Shown here: positions 62,198-64,000 of the stretch, piece by piece
Numbering within the stretch: position 1 is the first letter of the stretch
Layout of the letters: the number at the start of each line of letters is the position of its first letter
From: an uncultured Bacilli bacterium
GTDB lineage: Bacteria; Bacillota_I; Bacilli_A; RF39; UBA660
Direction of reading: 5' to 3'
DNA: 64,000 nucleotides
Assembly: GCA_934176955.1 (NCBI GenBank)
Contig: CAKPOS010000006.1
Coordinates: 1-64,000 of the forward strand
Program-made: the position numbers and the translations under genes
The notes under the pieces: model-generated
The model's input: only the letters and a program-made list of their open reading frames with translations
What the model was told of the DNA's origin: nothing
Databases searched by the model: none

Positions 62198-64000
62198 GTT
62201 CTTTATTAGATTTTGTTTCTTTTTTAGAAGAATCTTCATCAGTATTTTTTTCTTCTTCCTTATCTTCTTCGGTTGGAAGATGTCCTGTTTCTACTAAAGA
62301 GTCAATTTGTTCTTTGGTAATGGTTTCTTCTTCTAATAGAGTGTTTGCAATTAAATCTAATAAATTTTTATTTTCTTTTAAGATTTTTTTTGTTTTTTCA
62401 TAGCATTCATTGATGATGCTACGCATTTCTTCGTCTATTTCATGGGCAACGATATCAGATATATTTCTGTTTTTTGTATAGTCTCTTCCTAAGAAGGTAT
62501 TTCCTGATGGTTCTTCTAACATCATTGGTCCTAATTTACTCATTCCATATTCGGTTACCATGCTTCTAGCAATTTTTGTTGCTTTTTTGAAGTCATCGTG
62601 AGCACCAGTAGTGATTTCTCCAAATTCGATTTCTTCAGCAACACGGCCACCTAATAAGCCTGAGATTGCTTCTAATAGTTCTTGTTTTGTGCTTGTGAAT
62701 GTTTCTTCTTTTGGTGTCATCATTGTATATCCACCGGCTTGACCTCTTGGAATGATGGTTATTTTTTGAACATCGTTAGCACCTTCTAATTTAAGACCAA
62801 CAACGGCGTGTCCTGCTTCATGATAAGCAACTAATTTTTTTTCTTTGTCTGTATATTTTTTTGTTACTTTAGCTGGTCCCATGATAACACGGTCGGTTGC
62901 TTCGTCAATTTCGCTCATGGTAATTGCTTTTTTTCCTCTTCTTACGGTAAGTAGGGCTGCTTCATTTAATAAGTTTTCTAGGTCAGCTCCACTGAAACCT
63001 GGTGTTCTTTTAGCAAGATATTCTAAAGTAATATTTTTATCTAATGTTTTATTTTTAGCGTGTACTTTTAAAATTTCTAAACGAGCGTTTTTATCTGGTA
63101 GTCCAACGGTTACTTGACGGTCAAATCGTCCTGGTCTAAGTAAGGCTGGGTCTAATACGTCTGGACGGTTAGTAGCAGCAATTACGATAATTCCTTCATG
63201 AGGTCCAAATCCATCCATTTCTGTTAATAATTGGTTTAGGGTTTGTTCTCTTTCATCGTGTCCTCCACCAAGTCCTGTTCCTCTTTGACGTCCAACTGCA
63301 TCAATTTCATCAATGAAGATTAAACATGGGGCGTTCATTTTTGCTTGCTTAAACATGTCTCTTACACGAGATGCTCCAATTCCTACGAATAGTTCTACAA
63401 AGTCAGAACCACTAATGTAATAGAATGGTACTTTTGCTTCTCCAGCAACTGCTCTGGCAAGTAAGGTTTTACCTGTTCCTGGGGGACCTACTAGAAGTAC
63501 TCCTTTTGGTATTCTTGCTCCCATTGCTTGGAATTTCTTTGGATTTTTTAAGAAGTCAATTAATTCTTTTACTTCTTCTTTTTCTTCTGTTAATCCGGCT
63601 ACATCTTTGAAGTTAGTTTTTGTTCCTTCTTCTAATAATTTTGCACGAGATTTTCCAAAGTCCATTGATTTGTTGTTGCCTCCGATTTGTCTTGTGAATA
63701 GCCAGAATGTTGCGCCTACTAGGATTGCTAGTGGAATAATTTCTGTTAATACAGCTAGCCATTCAGAAGATTCGGGGTCTCTTTCAACATTTAGAGTAAA
63801 TTTATTTTTATCAGCAGCATCTGTTATTTTAGAGATGAATTCGTCTGATTTTGGTAAAGTTAAAGTAAATGTTTCATTTTCATCATAATCTTTTAATTTT
63901 CCTGTTATTTCATATGTTTCACTTCTTGTTTTTGGAACGATATTTAATTCTTTAATTTCATTACTATCTAATTCTTTTATGAATTCATCATAGGTAAAAT
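62178..64000 (-). CDS. ftsH: ATP-dependent zinc metalloprotease FtsH, 5' end beyond window
   Basis: Membrane-bound AAA+ protease that degrades membrane and regulatory proteins. The frame is open to the right edge of the window: the outer domain (YDEFIKELDSNEIKEL), second transmembrane helix (AVLTEIIPLAILVGATFWLF), the AAA domain with Walker A GPPGTGKT, Walker B IFIDEIDAVG and the second-region-of-homology RPGRFDRQ, then the zinc site HEAGH with Asp further on. About 607 residues are inside; the first helix is outside. The C-terminus is rich in Glu and Lys. It runs against the yabG-divIC strand, unlike the co-directional B. subtilis gene. Confidence 0.96.
   Translation of the reverse strand, partial: FTYDEFIKELDSNEIKELNIVPKTRSETYEITGKLKDYDENETFTLTLPKSDEFISKITDAADKNKFTLNVERDPESSEWLAVLTEIIPLAILVGATFWLFTRQIGGNNKSMDFGKSRAKLLEEGTKTNFKDVAGLTEEKEEVKELIDFLKNPKKFQAMGARIPKGVLLVGPPGTGKTLLARAVAGEAKVPFYYISGSDFVELFVGIGASRVRDMFKQAKMNAPCLIFIDEIDAVGRQRGTGLGGGHDEREQTLNQLLTEMDGFGPHEGIIVIAATNRPDVLDPALLRPGRFDRQVTVGLPDKNARLEILKVHAKNKTLDKNITLEYLAKRTPGFSGADLENLLNEAALLTVRRGKKAITMSEIDEATDRVIMGPAKVTKKYTDKEKKLVAYHEAGHAVVGLKLEGANDVQKITIIPRGQAGGYTMMTPKEETFTSTKQELLEAISGLLGGRVAEEIEFGEITTGAHDDFKKATKIARSMVTEYGMSKLGPMMLEEPSGNTFLGRDYTKNRNISDIVAHEIDEEMRSIINECYEKTKKILKENKNLLDLIANTLLEEETITKEQIDSLVETGHLPTEEDKEEEKNTDEDSSKKETKSNKEQKTDKE

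Noticed and set aside
1..64000. Mycoplasma genetic code (TGA as Trp)
   Set aside because: Trp is TGG throughout and several genes end at TGA in conserved overlaps, for example holB/ricT and rsmI/pth.

Overview
This window is the replication-origin region of a strongly AT-rich, endospore-forming member of the Bacillota. The gene order rpmH, then dnaA-dnaN-recF-gyrB-gyrA, then dnaX-ybaB-recR-bofA-holB-ricT, is the classic Bacilli order. RpoE (the RNA polymerase delta subunit), a ComK homologue, SpoVG, Veg, YabG, YabP, YabQ, SpoVT, BofA and SpoIVA all point to the Bacilli side of the phylum, probably near the Erysipelotrichia/Mycoplasmatota relatives. The genetic code is the standard bacterial one: TGA is a real stop (for example at the ends of holB, rsmI and corA) and Trp is TGG. 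I saw no rRNA, tRNA, insertion sequence, prophage or CRISPR array.

Layout. Most genes point away from an origin near 22.8-24.8 kb. Left arm (1-20.8 kb, mostly minus strand): a spoIVA 3' part, a structured RNA, hup, an S24-type repressor, two paralogous membrane proteins, a pair of 2-hydroxyacyl-CoA-dehydratase-like proteins, rpoE, argS, ywiB, a class A penicillin-binding protein, a ParB-domain protein at the noc position, rsmG, mnmG, mnmE, a MscS-type channel, jag, yidC, rnpA, rpmH. Origin: a HerA-type ATPase, DnaA boxes on both sides of dnaA, dnaN, comK, recF, gyrB, gyrA. A 2-kb gene-free block (32.5-34.5 kb) holds four parS sites, each followed by a DnaA-box-like sequence, an orphan terminator, an inverted repeat and the SRP RNA. 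Right arm (34.5-64 kb, mostly plus strand): dnaX to mfd, a frameshifted DUF2207 gene, enzymes, hsp20, corA, spoVT, yfhO, a second copy of the structured RNA, metG, tatD, a lysozyme-like cell-wall protein, rsmA, yabG, veg, spoVG, yabP, yabQ, divIC, and a converging partial ftsH.

How it works together. The window combines initiation of replication (DnaA, DnaN, oriC), origin segregation (parS), topology (gyrase, HU), clamp loading and repair (DnaX, HolB, RecR, RecF, Mfd), translation factors and RNA modification, membrane insertion (YidC, Jag, SRP RNA, FtsH), and sporulation and envelope genes.

Most unusual points: (1) two paralogous ~370-nt RNAs, at about 1.25-1.63 kb (minus) and 54.72-55.09 kb (plus), each with its own promoter, a covarying core, and a perfect 7-nt kissing-loop match between an internal hairpin and the terminator loop; (2) four parS plus DnaA-box-like modules in constant orientation; (3) a ParB-domain protein at the noc locus with no helix-turn-helix and a very long Asn/Gln-rich tail; (4) comK inside the origin operon region, behind three phased 10-bp repeats; (5) a ywiB gene with no ATG, GTG or TTG start but a perfect Shine-Dalgarno sequence placed before ACG.
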